NCBI RefSeq assembly: GCF_050624435.1
Contig: NC_134534.1
Coordinates: forward strand, 64,441,501-64,505,500
DNA from: Tenrec ecaudatus
Lineage: Eukaryota > Chordata > Mammalia > Afrosoricida > Tenrecidae
DNA: 64,000 nucleotides
Direction: 5' to 3'
Translations under genes and position numbers: made by a program
Part shown: in pieces, positions 13,215 through 26,646 of the stretch
Layout of the letters: every line of letters begins with the position of its first letter
How positions within the stretch are numbered: the first letter of the stretch is position 1
The notes under the pieces: model-generated
What the model was told of the DNA's origin: nothing
The model's database searches: none
The model's input: the letters and a program-made list of their open reading frames with translations, nothing else

Positions 13215-13815
13215 AGGGGATAAATAGCATTGGAGCGGAAATCGTGAGATTCTGGTTGGCAGAAGGCTATGAATGACAGTGGATGCCCGAAATACATTTG
13301 CAAGATCTAAACAATAAATAACATAAGCCTCCGGTGATTTGCCTCTAACCATAAGGCATGAGAATAAACTAGTTAACAAACCGAGAGAACCGGAGAGGTG
13401 ACTCTATGAGATTAAAATGATAACCTGATATGAACGGTTAAAACTTTGTCACTTGTTCTCCCCTCTGATACACTTTGGGCTTGATCTAGTTTTCAATATT
13501 TTCTGGTTTGGGTTTGTTCGTTTTTTTCATATTGGAGTTTATCTTTGATGGATTTTGTCATTGAGGGTAGCCTTCTTGAATCTGTGTTTTATGTTCTGCT
13601 GTTTTTCAGTATGTGAAACTCAGGATGGATGAACCTACAGAGACAAGTATAATGAAGATTCTCGTGGAGGAGGTGGGGGGATAAAGAGGAGCTGATAACA
13701 AGGAATTCGAGAAGGACGGAAATGTTTTTAAACTGATCATGATAGCAATTACACTATACCGCTTGATACACTTGAACTGTGGAGCGGTATGCTGTCTAGA
13801 TTAGCTCCTAATAAA
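13215..13815 (+). mobile_element. Old L1-type LINE 3' end, second copy
   Basis: Homologous to 3640-4170: gcagaaggctatgaatgacagtgg... cccgaaatacatttgcaagatct, then tgttctcccctctgataca... gatctagttttc. It ends atacacttgaactgtggagcgg... ctcctaataaatgg, a LINE-like tail with an AATAAA signal. No reading frame survives. Confidence 0.5.
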
Positions 13816-14384
13816 TGGTTTAGGAAAATCAATAAAGCGAAAGTCATGCAGTTGGGATTGGTAACGGCCTGGGGCACCAGAGTGAGACTTCCTGGGACGA
13901 TGGCAGGGCACAGTGGGTGCAGGAAGAGTAGCAAGGAGCCACCAGTTCTCCAGGGGCACCTGGCGGTGGCCGTAACAAAATGGTAAAGACTGGACTAGAG
14001 GTGGCAGGAGCAATGACTGCGAGATCAAACTGCAGTGCTATCAAACGAGGGCTGTCTAGAGAGGAGAAAAGAGAAGAAATGGTTTATTTATATGCAGTCT
14101 TTATTTTTCGTTCCTGACGTCTATTACCCAGCAGCCTATGGAAAGCCTTTTCTGGAATCTGCTTCCAGGCCATCCTCTTCTAAGAGAACATCTCTTCCCC
14201 CATCGCGGTATCTTCTGGTATTTCTTCTTGTTGTGGAACTTTTAGGCGGCAACGTCACCATGCAACTGGGCAGAAATTGTAAAAAGTAAATAAAAGTCAT
14301 CTTCACTGCCCCTTTCTTCCTCTCCATCAGAACAGCAGCCTGCTCCGATGTGAAGGTGTTCGATGTGCCCTCGCATTCCAACCA

Positions 14385-15000
14385 ACAGGGATAAAGACTG
14401 CCACACGTGCAGCCAGACAGACCGACATTTGAATCCCAGCTCAACCTTTCCTACTTTGAATGGGCTTGCGCAAATAAATGTTCTACATCTTATTTTCTTC
14501 TTCTATGAAATGAGAAGATTAGTATTAATCTCCTATAGTTTGACTCAGTTACCTAGTGCTGTCAAAACAAAAAAACAGACACTTATTTTCCTACAGTTTG
14601 AAAGGCTGAAAATCCAACTCAAGAGTTGGCCACATTGACACCTCCTGGTGGCCTTGATTCTAGTTTCTGGTGACTGCTGACAATCATGGGTGTCTTTTGC
14701 TTGCAGACATTCCTCACATGGTATCTACCTCTGAGTTGTGTCATTGGGTCTATTCTGTCTGCTCATTTTTATAAGACAATGCGCAGGAAGATTAGGTTTA
14801 GGACCCATCTCACTCTGGTATAACTTTATTCTCATCACAAAAGACATCTCTTTAATTTTAAACAGGGGTTAGGATTTCAATATAACTTTTGAGGGGAACA
14901 CAATTCAATTCATAAGAGGGTTGTTATGAGCTTTAAATGAATTAATGCAAGGTTTAAAAAAAAGTACAAAGAAACAGCATAGCATATGGCACATTAAACT
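14385..15000 (+). repeat. MIR split by a younger repeat
   Basis: The MIR body is seen at 14385-14540 (gacatttgaatcccagctcaac, cttgcgcaaataaatg, cttctatgaaatgagaag). Its tail resumes at 14920 (agggttgttatgagctttaaatgaattaatgcaa... atggcacattaaac). Joining the two parts gives a normal MIR order. The intervening ~380 bp (14535-14922) is a separate element: gttacctagtgctgtcaaaac... cttattttcctacagttt... gggaacacaattcaattcat. Confidence 0.7.
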
Positions 15001-15182
15001 TGTCATAAAAGTTTCTAGACTGTTTATTTTAGAATTCTCAACCTCTTCTGACTTCACGTGTCTGTAAAGCTTATGGTCACATTTTCTACTTTTGTATTTA
15101 TGGGAACTCATTTCTAAATTGTATGAATGCTTTGATACTTTTAAGTGTACAAGTAGTATTCATTTGGGCTAGGAAACTAAAA

Positions 15183-15369
15183 ACTGCCACTGATAAATTC
15201 TGATTCTTAGTGAACGTATAGGGTAGAACTGCCCTGTGAGTTTCAGTGACCGTAACTCTTCATAGGAATACAAAGCCTCGTCTTGCTCCTGCAGAGCAGC
15301 TGGTGGCTTCAAACTGCTAACCTTGTAGTTAGCAGCCCAACTAGTAACCACTGTGCCACCAGGGCTCCT
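15183..15369 (-). mobile_element. AfroSINE, minus orientation
   Basis: Reverse-complement landmarks are in order: ctgccactgataaattctgattct, agggtagaactgccctgtgag, cagagcagctggtggcttcaaactgctaac, ccactgtgccaccagggctcc. It is complete to the head end. Confidence 0.88.
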
Positions 15370-16260
15370 GACTAATAAAATATTATCAAGTAATTTTAAT
15401 GGTGTGTAATTTTTAATTGTATATAATCATTACACTTGGAGTAGAAATACCTACAGGTTCTCATCTAGCAATTAGTAATTCTCTTATTTAAAGTTATCAA
15501 CACTTGATCCTAATATGTAAATAAAATGAAGCTACCAAAATCAAACCTTCATCAAAATAAAAAAAAATCAAATTTGAAACAAAACATACTCACCAACAAG
15601 GTGCTACTGAAATATTAGCACTCAACATAGCATGAGACTTTTTAAGATAGAAATATATAAGGGATAGGGTTTAAAAGCAGAGGAAAAACAGACTGCTAGA
15701 GTGGTTGTTGGCCCCTGTGGTTTAATGGCTTCCCCTATCCCACCTGTCAAGCCAACATTCATATTCTCTTCTTACTAATCCCTTCTTAGAGCTATATTCA
15801 ACATCTCCTTATCCAGGGCAAAGGTTCACCGTGAGAGGGAAAATAAGGGCATCACCAATGCGGGACTACTAAACTGCGACGTTATTTCCACTGCTTACTG
15901 TCTGCTCTGTCATCCTTTCACCACTTCTTCCTCATCCTGGACCTCTTTCCCAGCCTCTCCAGCTCTTACACTTGAACCTGAACACTTAACATGCAGCGAC
16001 TCAGTAAATACCATAGTGTGATGGCAATAGGTAAATGGAAGCCCAGATTGTATAGCTACTTAGACAAAAGTTATCAAGGAAAGGGCCAGCAATGTAATAC
16101 TAACTTTTTTTTTCCTTATAGAGAGGCACTGGAAGAATTTGGCTAAGATTACAACCGGTTGACATTTAAAAGCAGGTATGTGTTTATCTCAGGTACTCTC
16201 TTGTAATCTGGCGCAAACCAAATGTGCATGCACCACCCTGTGCATCCAACCACAGGTAGA
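15370..16260. other. Intergenic, nothing recognised
   Basis: AT-rich, then mixed sequence. There is no repeat I can name and no coding signal. Confidence 0.4.
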
Positions 16261-16460
16261 CTAGCGCTCGCTGCCTTGGGGTTGATGCTGACTCAGAGCT
16301 ACCCCATGTGTGCCAGAATAAAACTGTATTCCACAAGGTTTTCAGCAGCTGACTTGTCATAAGTAGATCACCTTTCTTCTAAGGAGCCTATGTGTGCTCT
16401 CAAAATGCCCAGGCTTTCAGACAGCAGTTGAGAATATTAACTGTATGCATTGCCCAGGGA
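16261..16460 (-). mobile_element. Older AfroSINE variant, minus orientation
   Basis: Order on +: ctgccttggggttgatgctgactcagagctaccccatgtgtgccag, ctgtattccacaaggttttcagcagctgact, gtagatcacctttcttctaaggagcctatg. This matches the older AfroSINE subfamily (recalled mainly from elephant) more than the younger one in this window. The head end is eroded. Confidence 0.65.
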
Positions 16461-16544
16461 AGAGGTAGACCAGGTATCCATGATAGAAGCCAGGGACTTG
16501 CTCTGTGTTGTGTTCCAGAAAATCCATAATTTGCATGGGAACAT

Positions 16545-16731
16545 TCACCCACTCACCCACCCACCCACCCTCACTCACTCACTCACCCACCCACCCTCAC
16601 TCACTCACTCACCCATCTACCCACCCAACCCACCCCACCCACCCACCCACACTCACTCACTCACCCACCCACCCACCCATCTACCCACCCAACCCACCCA
16701 CCCACACTCACTCACTCACTCACTCATTCAC
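16545..16731. repeat. Complex (CACC/ACTC)n microsatellite
   Basis: About 190 bp of interleaved cccaccca and cactcactcac units, with a longer-period duplication (the block ending catctacccacccaacccaccc occurs twice). It abuts the 3' tail of the minus-orientation AfroSINE at 16732. Read on the minus strand, the tail gcagtgagt runs straight into gtgagtgagtgag, so the array probably grew from the SINE tail. Confidence 0.9.
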
Positions 16732-16921
16732 TGCCATCGACTCCTTCTTAACTCAGAGCTACCTCCTGTGGGTTTCCAAGATTGCAACTGTTTATAGAAG
16801 TAGAAAGCCCAGTCTTTCTCTCCTGGAGCTGGTGATGGTTTTGAATTGCTGACCATGCAGAACATAACCCAATGCATAAAGATCACAGGCCAACATGTAA
16901 TCACTACACCACCAGGGCTCC
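16732..16921 (-). mobile_element. AfroSINE, minus orientation, with expanded tail
   Basis: cactgccatcgactccttcttaactcagagctacc, ctcctggagctggtgatggttttgaattgctgacc and caccaccagggctcc are in the expected reversed order. The tail end adjoins the microsatellite at 16545-16731. Confidence 0.85.
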
Positions 16922-18590
16922 TTTGCATGGGAACTGGAGAGCTAATTAGGAAAAATAGCAAGGAAATGTTTGCAAACAATTTTGCTCTTAAAGGACAAGA
17001 GTCCTGACATAAATGTGCTAAACAATTAAAAAGCGATAGGACAAAAAGTTATTCTCATGATGTTTACCAATATTAAAAAGAAGAGAGAGGGGAAAAGCTT
17101 GGCTTGAGTAATCACATTGAATCTCGTAACATACAGAATCCCAAAATAGATGGGACTGTCTGTGTCTATCTACCCTAGATCCTGATCTGGGTGTATCTCA
17201 TACCAGAGAAATGGGATTCTAGCACGCCTGCCAAGTCCTGGGCCCTCCTTTTCCCAGTGGCCTAAATGAATCCCCAGTCCACGGCAAAATGCTGAGCGAG
17301 GTGCCTAATTATTTCAGGCCACTAGGGTAAGCACTATTCCTGGAAACTCTGCAGGCAGCGCCATGGCTGAGGGTTTCTAATTCTCTCTGGTGACTTGGTT
17401 CTGTGTAAATGGAGATTTTTCTTTCATTATTTCAGCCAGATAAACAGGAAAGGCCAGCTCTGGTCTTAAGAGAGAGCCAATCAAGATCCATTTCAGTCCC
17501 TTTGTGTGTGTCCTTCAGGCTACACGTACCCTGCTGTCTTCCCAAATATTGGCCCTTATATTTTTATCTGATTATCAAATATCTGGTGAGAGAACATTTG
17601 GCAGTATCTGGTGCTTACCCACTCATCCAAAGGCCTTTCAGCCCAAAGAATAACATGGGTATCCTGCAAAACAGCCTAAGATACCCTGACTGTGACCCCA
17701 GAGACTAGTCTCCCCGGAATATTCTGAAGGCCAGGATCAAACCCATGCCTGTTCTCACCAGACAACATTGACTGATGTAGTTATTCCAAGTCTCTCATTC
17801 TTGCCCTGGTACTGTACCTATAATATACCGAGTCATTGCCTAACGCAAAGGTGGAACGACAAATACTGTCCATGCCACTTGGAAGATGGTGAAATCAATT
17901 GGAAAGATTAAAAGAGTTGTCTAAAGGAAATTTAACCAGCAGAGTTGTAGTTGGAAAGTGGAGGTTTTGTAGGTCATACATGCTTCATAAGCTTAGAGCG
18001 GTGTTTGGCTTACTGTATTCCTCCCTGCTAACTTTGTATTTACTCTCTTGAGCTGCAGATACCAAGGGAGAAGTACCAGGTGTGCATTCTGATATTTCTG
18101 CAACACACGGAGTGTGAGCCTTCTGCCTCGTGGGCTCAGCTCCAAGCTGAAGAAGTTCTAAAGTTGTTCAAAGAACAAACATGACACGAGGGAGAAGGGG
18201 CCAACATGAAAAACATCCTCTTAGTTATCACAAATAAACAATTGCCCGATTTATCCAGTGCCTTTCCACCCTGCATTCCTCTCGCCGCTTGCATGCATCA
18301 AATAAAGGCTAACACATGTGTATTGGAAGGGAAGGGGGTGGAGGGAAGGAACATTCTGCACAGCTATATCGAGGCTGCCACAGATTTACATCACATATAT
18401 CTGGGGAATATTAATTTAGAATGACAGCTGAGCAAGACAAATGTAACAGAACACACGTTGGGATGCCAAAAAAAATAAAGATTTTTTTTTAAAAAAACGC
18501 AACTACAAAACCCCACGCAGGCAAGTACGCAAGCATACAGGAGTTTTCCCACGGAACCCACGTGGCCGAACTTACAGGGGCTGGACCACA
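16922..18590. other. Repeat-free proximal flank of JPH1
   Basis: No interspersed repeat is recognisable over about 1.6 kb just upstream of the CpG island, in contrast to the insertion-rich DNA on either side. This is consistent with retained regulatory sequence, but no conservation data are available here. An A/T-rich patch with A and T homopolymers lies at 18468-18498. Confidence 0.4.
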
Positions 18591-18596
18591 TTTTAA

Positions 18597-20036
<1,440 letters not shown>

Positions 20037-22558
20037 TAACTGGGATGTTGGGGAATTGAGCCTTATTTGGGGTGCCTTTGGAAGCATCCTACTTAAGGGA
20101 GAAGAGCAGCCACCTGACGCAGATCGGGTCCCGAGGGTGTGGGCTTTGCCCCCTAGTTTTCATTCGATTCTCTAGTCCTGGTTTTTAGTCTTTGCTGACT
20201 TGGAACTTTGGGGCCAAAGTAACTGGCAAATTTCAGAATTCAACTAACCTGCACTAGCTGTTAAGTGAGCAGTTATGTACTCTGAAAATGGCAGCAGTAG
20301 TGAAACACTGATTTGCACTAGGGTGTGCTTGGCTGTGAACACACAGTTCACCTCGTTTCAATATTTAATAGTACTTGTCAAGTAAACCGTGTCTAGAATA
20401 AGACAGGAGCTCTTTCGTTTTCAGTTAGAGAAAGTGTACTTGAAACAGGTGTGAAAACCTGATAGATTTCCTGTGTTTGAAAAGCAGAGAGAGATGCAAG
20501 ATTTGTGCTTTGGAGAAATATATTTTCTGGTAATAAGTATACTCTCTCTTCATTGAAAAGGGTTGTAGGAAGCAATGTCACCTTTTGGAATTAAGCAACT
20601 CGGAGTTGGAGGACATTAGAGGGATCCAATTAAAGGTTCCTCCAGCCCACTGCCACCTCAGTTCGGCCAGTGCTTATATGAAAGCTTATACAATTGCCAC
20701 ACTTCACTCAGAACACTTAGGCAGTGTTTCAAATGCACAACAGAATGGTCGGATTTTCCAAAAATGATATCTTTCCATCCTACAGTATAAATAAAGGATA
20801 TGATTTTTGATTATTTAAAAAACAAAACTTTTGTCCACGACTTTCAGATGGGCTGTATGAGTCTCAAGTTCCACAGTAGTTAATTAGGGCTCTCAAATGA
20901 TCTGAATGGGCAGAGTGTGTCTTGGCTGACAGTCCTACCAATATTGTAGTTTGTGATTGGAGCTGACTGCAGGCCTCAGTTCTACTATTTAACGAAACCT
21001 CATGCCCAAAGTGGAACGTACGCATTTTTTAAAATGTCTGTTCATTCTTTCCTACGCTTTTAAGAAGACTGGGACTAGTTCTCTCACTTCAGTTTGAGTT
21101 TTTAAACATAAAATGTCTTCTGTTGGCGTGTCAAATTCATTCAACAAAACTCTCTTGACTTTCATAGTAATCAAAATAGACGTAGTTATAGTAAAGGACA
21201 TCTGTGTTGTCCAAGCCTGAACATGCGCCATGGCTTTATGGATAGCTCGCCTTCTGTTTCAAGATCAACTTTTGAAAAACAAAACAACCTTAAATGTGGC
21301 TTTATTATAATACTGTGGCTTTCTTTTTCGATATTCATCTAATATACTACCATTAGGAAAACAGAACTTTTCGGATCCCTATTGAAAAATGGACTCTGTG
21401 CTGGTCCATAGGAAGGACTCTGTTTTCTTTCAGGTGTCACTGTATTTCACGAGGAAGTCCTTAATCAGAGCTTGGCCTGTCATGGCAAACGGAGCGTCCT
21501 GGTGGAAGCGCTTTGTTGTAACTTGCTTCATACAAAGATTTCAGTCAAAATAGGGAACGATCACCTTCCCTCCTCTCACTCGAGATGTAGCTTCCCCACC
21601 CCGACCCCACACCCTTGACTCAGTGGCAGCGAGGTTGCTTTTGGTTTTCTTCCCATCACCACCTGTGTGTTCATGTATACTCTGTTGGACTTAGAGAACG
21701 CTGATTCCCTGTAACTTCTGGTGGTTTAAGCTAGAGGAGTGAGGAAGTACTCACTCCACATGAGAAATAGCACAACTTTTTTTTATTAATGAGTTTGTGT
21801 GAAGTGTTGGCATGGAAGCCCCTCTGAATATTAAGATCAAAACCATACTATGCGATCTAAATCTAGGTGCCCAGCAAATCTGGGGAGCTTTTGACCTGAT
21901 GGACTTCATTTTTATACTTGACATTGAACTCTTGAAAATATTTAGGAAGAGATGTGACCTTCCTAAAGGAAATGCAAACGTGCCCACTCCCTTTTGTAGC
22001 ATATAATAAGCTGCAGGTTAGCACGGTGCACCTGAACTTGGCTGCAATCCTTTCTGAACCGGATGCCTTCCACCTCAAGATGAGGTAGTTCAAGTGGCCA
22101 CCTCTAGTATATTGCCACAAAGAAAAAAAAATCACAGAACATAATTTAAAACATAGCTTGTAAAAATCATTTTTATACTTGTGAAATACACGGACGGCTA
22201 TATTTAAAGAATCAAGAGGAACTAATTAGAACTTTATTTGAGCGGCAGGAAGAAGTTGGAGCCCACCTGCTTCATAAAGAAACAGGCCCTTTTTCCTAGC
22301 TTCATTGACTAACGCAAACCTCTTTTAAATTTCAGCTGAACTGCTAACAGTTTGAATGTAAATAGGTTTCTACCAGGAATTCTACCATATACTATGCTTT
22401 AAGAGAAAAGCATGGGAACATGGCCAATGCCTTTGTAACCCCCTTGCCTACTTGGCAGTTTAGCAAAGATTTAAACCTTTATTATTGCTGTTGCCTTAAA
22501 CTACTTGGATGTTCACGCAATGCTTTTTTGGAAAGTCTAGATACTGGTCTTACTTTAG

Positions 22559-22772
22559 GAGCCCTGGTGGTATACTTGGTTCCACCCTGGACTGTTAAAC
22601 ACAAGGTGAGCCGTTTGAACCCCCCAGCGGCTCCACGGAAGAAAGATGAGAAACTTCGCTAACACCAGCAAGATTGAGGGTTCAGAAACCCAATGGAGAG
22701 GTTCAACTCTGCCTTGCCTTATAGGGTTGTTATGAGCCAGAATCGACTCGATGGCAGTGGAGTCTTACTCTT
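22559..22772 (+). mobile_element. AfroSINE, plus orientation (JPH1 intron 1)
   Basis: It runs from ggagccctggtggtatacttgg, through ccagcggctccacggaagaaagatgag, to ggttgttatgagccagaatcgactcgatggcagtggag. A ~20 bp internal insertion occurs around 22660-22680 (aacaccagcaagattgaggg). Confidence 0.88.
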
Positions 22773-23411
22773 GGAGATACCCATTTAAGGAAACTACTTG
22801 ATTTCCCTCAGTATTAAATACTGACCAAGATAGTACGAGCCTAACAACTAAAAATATGAGGGTTTTTTTTTAATCATGGGAAACATCCCCTTATTTTTTA
22901 ATACCATTTTTTCCGCAAACTTTTTGAAACTGCTTTTGTAATTCCTACTATCAAACAACATCTTTGGAACTTGTTACACCAAAAGTAACTTGTCGTTATT
23001 ATGTAGGATGTTAAAATTTTAAAGGATCTAATTATGGTATTGGATTTTTTTTCACCTTCAAAGTACTCTTTATTACTTAATACATATTTCAAACTCATGT
23101 TTGGATGGAGCTGTTCTTTCAACTCCAAAATAGTCCAAGTGCACAAATTTTGCCCACATTTTTCCTTTTTTTGGGAAGTTGACAGACGTCCAGAACAAGG
23201 TTCATCAATTGACATTCCACCTTTTTCTCATTTGGATTTGTTTTTTTTAAGAATCTCTAAATACTAAGTATAAAGTAATTTGTTTTAGTATGTTTAAGTC
23301 CAGTTGTATGACTTTTATTTTAGGACCTAAACTTTGTTTGGCAGAGGACAAAAATCAGAATTGAGATTTTCCTAATAAATCCATTTGAGAGGTGTTTGAT
23401 GATGACTGGTA

Positions 23412-23583
23412 TTCAGCCCTGGTAGAGTAGTGGGTTAATCGTTGGGCTGCTAACTTCAAAGTCTGCAGTTCAAAACCACCAGCCACTCGGAGAGAAAGAT
23501 GAGACTTTTTACTCTGGTAGATTTACAATCTCAGAAACCCACAGGGGTAGTTCTAGCCTCTGAAGGACTTGAGGGCAGGGAAG
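23412..23583 (+). mobile_element. AfroSINE, plus orientation, 3' damaged (intron 1)
   Basis: cagccctggtagagtagtgggttaatcg, ctgcagttcaaaaccaccagccactcgg and tcagaaacccacaggggtagttcta match. After about 23560 the expected cgctatgagtcggaatcgactc tail is lost, replaced by gaaggacttgagggc and a G-rich run at 23594-23608. Confidence 0.8.
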
Positions 23584-24273
23584 TATTTTTCTCTGGGGGT
23601 GGGGGGGAAGTGAATGGGGTGTGTGTGTAGTATTCAGGAGGAAGCTTTGTGAATTGGCATATGATTATCTTAACCTTTGGGGTTAATCCCATTGAGAAGG
23701 GCCTGGCCCATCTACCTCCTCAGGGTTTTGTAAATGTCAAGTTAGGATTTTCACATTTATCCCGGGCATGACCCTCACAATATCAGACCCATTTATTATT
23801 TCACTGTCAACCTGCTATTTATTGGCTATGTCCATCCAATAAATCGATCCATGTATAGAAATAAGGCACCCTTGAAATTGTTTTAAAAAATTTATTCTGT
23901 AGACATGGTCTAATTGTTAAAGGCAACAAAATACACTTTGTTCATACAATGATATATAATCACTGACATTTTACTCGGTATTTTAAAAGTAAATGCTTAT
24001 CACTCAGCAGAAATCTGTGCAAGTGCACAGTGGCAGAAAAGTGGGTCCATATACTCAGAAGCTAAAGGGATCAAGGCAGACTATAGTCATGAATTGTTTT
24101 CCATGCCATTGTGAATTATTATGAGTGCTAGAAAAATAATTAACAGTGTCATTTTTCCTTATAGCTTCTCCTGGGGGGGTGCTATAACAAAATTGATATT
24201 TTCCTTATATAGTGTGCATTTCCCTTTCATTCGAAAACATGGGCTTGATTTTTAAAAGAAAATTCTTAGTTTC

Positions 24274-24283
24274 CTATTTTTAG
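24274..24283 (+). promoter_or_regulatory. Candidate MEF2 site in intron 1
   Basis: ctatttttag fits the MEF2 consensus YTAWWWWTAR exactly. MEF2 drives many skeletal-muscle genes, so a site in JPH1 intron 1 is plausible. A 10-mer of this degeneracy also occurs by chance, so the call rests on context only. Confidence 0.3.
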
Positions 24284-25455
24284 CATTCTCTTCCTCCCAA
24301 AAGTATATTAAAAGCCACACCTGGTTGTTTTGTTTTTTAAAAACATCTTTGCTTATTTATTTAACAGACATACTGAAAACGAATGATAAAAACTAGAGAT
24401 TAGCCTGTGACAAGGTACAAAAGTCTTCGAAAAATCTGATCTGGTGTCAAGAAAATCTTGTCATAATGGTACAAAGTGGATTATTTCCACTGGCCTGATC
24501 TCAGTTCTTCAAAGGAGAAAGGTGCAAACTCTGTTCAGCTACCATGGCAGTTTACTATTACCATAGTCATTAAACCCCTCAAATCTATATTAGTTCCCAC
24601 AGACCCAGGCCACACAAACCAGGAGTCTGGGGATTTTGTGTTTCTCGTACTCAGTAATAATCCCTGCTCCCAAGACACGGCCACTCGACAACATGATTCA
24701 CGATTTAGCAGCAAAACCCAGGAAGAGAAAGATAAGGAGAAAAAAGATTTGACAAGTAGTTCCTAATGATTCCATAATTCAGAGTATAGATTGTGTTTGT
24801 CAAGTCATTCTTAAAAAGTTTCACCCAATCTTAACTCATAATCCAAACTTTAGAGTTTTCTTACCCTTAAACAAGGTAGGGAGCTGAGAAGAACATTTAA
24901 AGCACACGGTCAAGTACCAGATCAAGAAGAAGAATGCTCTCCAGTCTTGTGCTTTTTGGGATGGTATCCTGGCATTAACCAGGAAGTCATATTTAGGGTT
25001 TGTCCAAAGACGTAGTATATAGTTAGAATAAAATCCACCAAAAAAGCCTCATTTGGTCTTCTGAAGTTGCATTACCTTCCAAAGAGGGAATTTTTTTGAT
25101 ATGTTAATTTTAGGGGGGAGAGAGGAGTGTTTTTCTAATGATCACTTTTTATATCAGAAAGTAGAGGTTTTCATCCGAAACACCCGTATGCTTTTTTTTA
25201 AGCGAAAGTGATAGGCGATTGGAAAACCCTATGCAATTTACATTAAAGCCCCGAAACCTTAAATTACAGAGAGCGAGTTCACAAGGGATGAAAACTATCG
25301 CTTAGGGCTTGACTTTGGTTCTAGGCGGCTTTGCCCCAGGCCTAGGCGCCCCAGTGGAGGCGCTCCCAGGGCAGGGGCGCATCCTCGCGTGTGCAGACCA
25401 CGGCACCCCGTCCGCAGCGCCCGCTCACGCTGTGCTTTCTCGCCATCTCTCGAAG

Positions 25456-26218
25456 GTACCTACCAGGGCCAGTGGGCCGGCGGCATGCGGCACGGGTACG
25501 GCGTGCGACAGAGCGTGCCCTACGGCATGGCCACGGTGATCCGCTCGCCGCTGCGCACCTCGCTGGCCTCGCTGCGCAGCGAGCAGAGCAACGGCAGCGT
25601 GCTGCACGACGCCGCGGCCGCGGCCGACAGCCCGGCGGGCACCCGCGGGGGCTTCGTGCTCAACTTCCACGCGGACTCCGAGCTCCCGTCCGGGAAGAAG
25701 AAGGGCGGGCTGTTCCGGAGAGGCTCCCTTCTGGGCAGCATGAAGCTCCGCAAGTCCGAGTCCAAGTCGTCCATCTCCAGCAAGCGCAGCTCGGTGCGCA
25801 GCGACGCGGCCATGAGCCGCATCAGCTCCAGCGACGCCAACTCCACCATCAGCTTCGGCGACGTGGACTGCGACTTTTGCCCCGTGGAAGACCATGTCGA
25901 CGCCACCACCACGGAAACCTACATGGGCGAGTGGAAGAACGACAAGCGCAACGGCTTCGGCATCAGCGAGCGCTCCAACGGCATGAAGTACGAAGGTGAA
26001 TGGGCAAATAACAAGAGGCACGGGTACGGCTGCACCGTGTTCCCCGATGGCTCCAAAGAAGAGGGGAAATACAAAAATAACGTTCTGGTGCGTGGAATAA
26101 GGAAGCAGCTCATACCAATAAGAAACACCAAAACGCGGGAGAAGGTGGACAGAGCGATCGAAGGCGCGCAAAGGGCAGCCGCCATGGCAAGAACCAAAGT
26201 GGAAATAGCCAATTCAAG
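25456..26218 (+). CDS. JPH1: Junctophilin-1, exon 2 (residues 127-380 plus two bases)
   Basis: The split glycine codon 127 (g|gt) is completed here, continuing [15 protein letters not shown], which is MORN motif VI (Tyr129). The joining region follows, about residues 150-280. It is rich in Ser, Lys and Arg at 205-260 ([16 protein letters not shown] and onward) and ends in the conserved [20 protein letters not shown] stretch. MORN VII begins at Tyr282 and MORN VIII at Tyr305. From about 340 the chain enters the basic start of the alpha-helical backbone ([16 protein letters not shown], then an Ala/Arg-rich helix). The exon ends aattcaag|gtaggt in phase 2; the next in-frame codon would be stop, which supports the splice call. 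In frame, no stops, no missing motif. The C-terminal anchor lies in later exons. Confidence 0.96.
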
Positions 26219-26433
26219 GTAGGTAGCTCCAGGGCCGCTGGTTTTGCCGGGCTTGTCAAATGGGCTCGCAGATGCTCCATGTCTGTCAGTCCCCCGGCGA
26301 CCTCGCCCAGCAACCAGGGATCAGTGCGGAAAATGATTCTGCCCGGTAGAGTGTGTCCACAATGGATCCATGCTGTTCTGAAATTTATTTTTCCAGCGTC
26401 AGAAATGCTGAAGGCCCATTCGAGGCTCCCTTC

Positions 26434-26646
26434 TTGATGGCTTAGTTGATTGTGCGTTGGGCTGTGATCTGCAGGGTCAGCAGTTCGAAACCCGCAGCTA
26501 CTCGGCTGCATAGAGACCAGCCTTTCTGTTCACTTAAAGAGTTAGTCTTTGGGACTTGGGGGCGGGGCTGAGGGGGGAGGTTAACCTGTCCTATGGGGTT
26601 TCTATGAGTCAGCTTTTATTTGATGGCAGTGAGTTTGGTTTGGTTA
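26434..26646 (+). mobile_element. AfroSINE, plus orientation
   Basis: gatggcttagttgattgtgcgttggg, cagcagttcgaaacccgcagc, tatgggg tttctatgagtcag and gatggcagtgagtttggttt are in order, with a G-rich expansion inside (ggggcggggctgaggggg). An isolated tail (gaattcactcgatggcagtgac) lies at 26757-26792. Confidence 0.82.

Noticed and set aside
16545-16731. CRISPR-like repeat array
   Set aside because: There are no unique spacers or constant repeats, the unit is 4 bp, and this is a mammalian genome.
16450-16852. Two overlapping frames with Thr-His-Pro-Pro repeats
   Set aside because: Translations of the tetranucleotide microsatellite. The same peptide appears in two frames, as expected from a simple repeat.
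25391-26171. Long alternative frames on both strands over exon 2 (202 and 248 codons)
   Set aside because: Shadows of the GC-rich coding exon, with low-complexity Arg/Gln/His or Ala/Val content.
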